Assembly (NCBI GenBank): GCA_003988855.1
Contig: QYAI01000212.1
Location: 1 to 54,636 of the forward strand
DNA length: 54,636 nt
Source of the DNA: Arachnopeziza araneosa
Lineage: Eukaryota > Ascomycota > Leotiomycetes > Helotiales > Arachnopezizaceae
Direction of reading: 5' to 3'
Position numbers and translations under genes: made by a program. The notes below the pieces were generated by a model, which saw only the letters and a program-made list of their open reading frames with translations, was not told the DNA's origin and did no database searches. The number at the start of each line of letters is the position of its first letter. Position 1 is the stretch's first letter. Positions 51,450 to 54,636 of this stretch are shown piece after piece.

Positions 51450-54400
51450 ATGCGTCTGCTGCAGTACGACAACGATGGCAACCTCAGCCTGACCGAGTTC
51501 TTTGACGACATACCCGAGTATGCTATACTCTCACACAGATGGGAAGCGGGGGAGGTTACTTTCAAAGATCTGACGGACGACACGAGTAAAGTTAAGGCCG
51601 GCTACGGCAAGATACAATTCTGCGGAGATCAGGCGAGGCGTGATAGATTAGAATACTTCTGGGTGGACACATGCTGTATCGACAAATCGAGCAGCGCTGA
51701 ACTCTCCGAAGCTATTAACTCGATGTTTCGCTGGTACCAGAAAGCAGCTAGATGCTACGTTTATCTATCGGATGTTTCGACAGAGGAGCGGAAAGCAAGT
51801 GATGCGTCCGCGGAGTGTACTTGGGAATCTGCTTTCCAAGCAAGCAAATGGTTTACACGAGGCTGGACCTTACAAGAACTCCTTGCTCCAAGATCAGTTG
51901 AATTCTTCTCTCGGGAAGGCAACAGACTAGGTAATAAAAAAACTCTAGAGCAAAAAATTCACGAGGTTACGGGAATCCCTAACACAGCGCTTCGAGAATA
52001 CCCTCTCTCTCAGTTCAGCATCGAGGAACGATTCTTATGGGGAAAAAGTCGCCAGACCACACGCGGAGAAGACAAGGCATACTCGCTATTTGGCATTTTC
52101 GATGTCTATATGCCTCTCATTTATGGCGAAGGAGAAGCTAAGGCGTTTCAGCGGCTCCGAGAGACAATCGACAAACCTTCATACGGTAAGTCCTATCTCT
52201 ACGATTAATGCCTAACACATCTAAGAATACTAGCGCTAGCTAGCGGTTCAGGCTCTAAGAAAGACTTACTTCGTCAACTACCGAATGCTGATAAGGCGCC
52301 ATATAACGCCTACGACCGCCAAGACGAACCTGCCTGCCTTCCTAACACGCGCGTCGACCTTCTACAAGAGATATATGACTGGATTGATGGAAAAGATGAA
52401 CAAGATGAGCGATGCATCTTCTGGCTAAGCGGCCTAGCTGGGACAGGAAAGTCAACAATTTCCCGCACTGTCGCCCGCAGATGCAGTGAGCAGAAGCGTC
52501 TTGGAGCCAGCTTCTTCTTCTCAAAGGGTGGTGGAGATGTGAGCCACGCTGGCAAGTTCTTTACGAGTCTTGCCTGGCAGCTCGCAAAGTCTATACCGTC
52601 TCTTCAAAAGCAGATCTGTGACGCTATTGTGAAGCAGAGTGATGTTGCAAATCTGTCTTTGTTGGACCAGTGGCGCCAGTTTGTTCTTGGTCCCCTATCG
52701 AGGCTAGAGGAACGTCAACAGTCGTATGTTCTTGTTATTGATGCGCTTGACGAGTGTGAGGATGATAACGACGTCCGAACTATTCTAAAGTTCTTAGCTG
52801 AGGCTCGATTACTAGAGACGGTACGACTACGAGTCTTTCTTACTAGCAGGCCTGAAATTCCCATCCGACACGGAATACGCGATATCCCACAAGCCGAACA
52901 CCAGGACTTCGTGCTCCATGACATACAGCCATCTATTATAGATCATGATATCTTTCTATTCTTAGAAGACAATCTGAGGAGAATTAGGCAGGAATGGACT
53001 CTTGAATCTAACTGGCCTGGCGAAGAAGTTCTACGACAGCTGGTTCTCTACGCTTGTGGCCTCTTTATTTGGGCTTCAACGACATGTCGTTTTATCCGTG
53101 AGGGGAAACGGTTTGCACGCAAGAGATTAGATGTAATTCTCCAGGGCAGCAGCAGCGCGGTCACTGTGCCTGAGAAACACCTCAACGATATCTACCTTAC
53201 TGTCCTCAAGCATTCGATCTCCTCGGACTATTCAGACAAAGAAAAAGAAGAGGCATGCGATATGCTGAAGCATATACTTGGAAGTACTATAGTGCTACTC
53301 TCACCTCTTTCGACCTCTGCGTTAAGAAGGCTATTACAGGTCTCTAAGGAAGATGTCGACTCTACATTCAATGACCTTCATTCAATCCTGGATATTCCAA
53401 ACGACCCGGTTCGCCAACTTCGCTTACACCACCCTTCATTTCGAGATTTCCTCCTTAGTAAAGATCGATGTGAAGATTTCTGGGTAGATGAGAAGGAAGC
53501 ACACCAGCGATTAGCTACAAACTGTATACAGCTAATGTCCCAGGCACTGAAGAGGGACATTTGCGATATACATGCTCCTGGTACTCGAGCTAGCCAAGTT
53601 GAGAGCAGTCATCTGCAGGAATGTGCTCCGCCTGAAGTTCAATATGCATGCCTCTACTGGGTCCAACATCTGCAACGGAGTGGCTCTCAGGCTTCTGATG
53701 GCGAGGAAGTCCACCAGTTCCTACAGGCTCATCTACTGCACTGGCTTGAGGCGCTTGGGTGGATGAGCAAGATCTCAGAGGGAATTCAAGCAGTCTTAGC
53801 CTTAGAGGCTTATATTCAGGTAATATGTTTCGTCTATAATTTAGAAAGTTCTAACTTGTCCTCAGGTTACTAAAAGCCCTTTTTTACACGCATTTATCTA
53901 TGATATAAAGCGATTTGTATTATATAACCAATTAGTGATTGAACAAGCACCTCTTCAATTATATTGTGCGGCTCTGCTCTTTGCCCCAGAGAACAGCATT
54001 ACTCGAAGGCAGTTTAGGCATTGTATCCCACCTTGGATTCAATTCAAACCAAGCATTGGTCGCAGGCAATTAAGAGATCGCATGCGATATTGGATCAAGT
54101 TGAAACCAAGAGTGCAAGCACCTTGGAATGCTGCGCTGCAGACGCTCGAGGGCCATACTAACCCCGTCACGTCCGTCGCCTTCTCCTCCGACGGCAAGCA
54201 GGTCGTCTCTGGCTCGGACGATGAGACAGTGCGGCTCTGGGACGCTGCTACAGGGAAGCGGCTGCAGACGCTCGAGGGCCATACTAGCTCCGTCACGTCC
54301 GTCGCCTTCTCCCCCGACGGCAAGCAGGTCGTCTCTGGCTCGTGGGATAAGACAGTGCGGCTCTGGGACGCCGCTACAGGGAAGCGGCTGCAGACGCTCG

Positions 54401-54636
54401 AGGGCCATACTAGCCGCGTCACGTCCGTCGCCTTCTCCCCCGACGGCAAGCAGGTCGTCTCTGGCTCGTACGATGAGACAGTGCGGCTCTGGGACGCCGC
54501 TACAGGGAAGCNGCTGCAGACGCTCGAGGGCCATACTAGCCTCGTCACGTCCGTCGCCTTCTCCCCCGACGGCAAGCAGGTCGTCTCTGGCTCGTACGAT
54601 NNGACAGTGCGGCTCTGGGACGCCGCTACAGGGAAG
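51450..54636 (+). CDS. HET-NACHT-WD40 (HNWD) incompatibility-type NLR, 3' end beyond window
   Basis: Exons 51450-52185, 52234-53819 and 53866 to the edge. GT-AG introns are 48 and 46 nt with agreeing phases. Residues 1-230 are a HET domain (start MRLLQYDNDG; YAILSHRWEAGEVTFKDL; YFWVDTCCIDKSSSAELSEA; TRGWTLQELLAPRSVEFFS; GEDKAYSLFGIF). A NACHT domain follows, with P-loop GLAGTGKST near 310, Walker B LVIDALDEC near 410 and FLTSRPE. The linker has YDIKRFVLYNQLVIEQAPLQ then LYCAALLFAPENS. From about residue 864 WD40 units of exactly 42 residues run to the window edge. This is the architecture of Podospora HET-E/HET-D/HET-R, in which WD repeats recognise a non-self partner, NACHT oligomerises and HET kills the cell. 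Ambiguous bases at 54512 and 54601-54602 fall in the repeats. The gene is intact as far as seen. Confidence 0.93.
54136..54636 (+). repeat. array of at least four near-identical 126-bp WD40 repeats
   Basis: Units start at 54136, 54262, 54388 and 54514, exactly 126 bp apart; the fourth is cut by the window edge. They are G+C-rich compared with the exon before them. Differences are confined to a few codons: NP/SS/SR/SL after GHT, S/P in FS-DG, D/W/Y after SGS and E/K before TVRLWD. Three N bases occur in the last two units. Confidence 0.95.

Noticed and set aside
54039..54575. Long minus-strand open frames (154-178 codons) across the WD40 repeats
   Set aside because: They are antisense shadows. 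The plus strand is the continuous third exon of the HET-NACHT-WD40 gene with clear WD40 residues, and repetition of a G+C-rich unit keeps the other frames open.
54136..54636. Regularly spaced repeats that could be mistaken for a CRISPR-like or satellite array
   Set aside because: Units are contiguous, 126 bp, in frame, and encode WD40 blades; there are no spacers.

Overview
This is a stretch of nuclear genome from a filamentous ascomycete. The evidence is short GT-AG introns of about 45-125 nt, fungus-specific families (VTC4 polyphosphate polymerase, PNGase A, PTR2 transporter, HET and NACHT-WD40 proteins) and compact genes separated by 0.3-2 kb. The mix of families looks most like Leotiomycetes (Helotiales), which is an inference from family resemblance only. 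The window ends inside a gene, next to ambiguous bases (N).

Layout. 0-3 kb: a decayed carboxylesterase fragment and a doubtful small ORF. 3-15 kb is a conventional block: a zinc-finger protein with a duplicated module, a PNGase A-like glycoamidase, VTC4 (four exons), and an ankyrin protein divergent from VTC4. 15-24 kb is an accessory block: broken ankyrin and HET-domain sequences, an orphan gene, an intact NACHT-WD40 NLR-like gene, and a broken N-terminal domain of another such receptor. 24-30.5 kb: a multi-spanning membrane protein, a NAP1-family histone chaperone and a highly charged orphan. 31-34 kb: an ankyrin-type gene interrupted by in-frame stop codons. 35-36 kb: a zinc alcohol dehydrogenase. 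36.5-39 kb: a solo LTR with target-site duplication, a broken membrane-protein gene and a very A+T-rich tract. 39-44 kb: a Cys-rich micro-ORF, a PTR2 oligopeptide transporter (eight exons) and a stand-alone receptor N-terminal-like domain with a cysteine-rich tail. 45-51 kb: a broken GH2 beta-galactosidase, a short gene of a fungal family with an EVK motif, retrotransposon remnants and a membrane-protein fragment with a 28-bp perfect palindrome. 51-54.6 kb: a HET-NACHT-WD40 gene running off the end.

How the genes relate. The housekeeping genes (VTC4, PTR2, ADH, PNGase A, NAP1) have no evident joint pathway. The notable theme is self/non-self recognition. Six loci between 15 and 54.6 kb carry HET, NACHT-WD40, ankyrin or receptor N-terminal-like domains. 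Two appear to be intact receptors, with 2 and at least 4 near-identical 126-bp WD40 repeats. One is a lone N-terminal-like domain. Three are wrecked by stops or frameshifts. Several premature stops are ones a C-to-T change in CGA, CAG or CAA would create, and transposon remnants lie between the loci. This fits a birth-and-death allorecognition region. No array, operon or system of a wholly unknown type was recognised with confidence.
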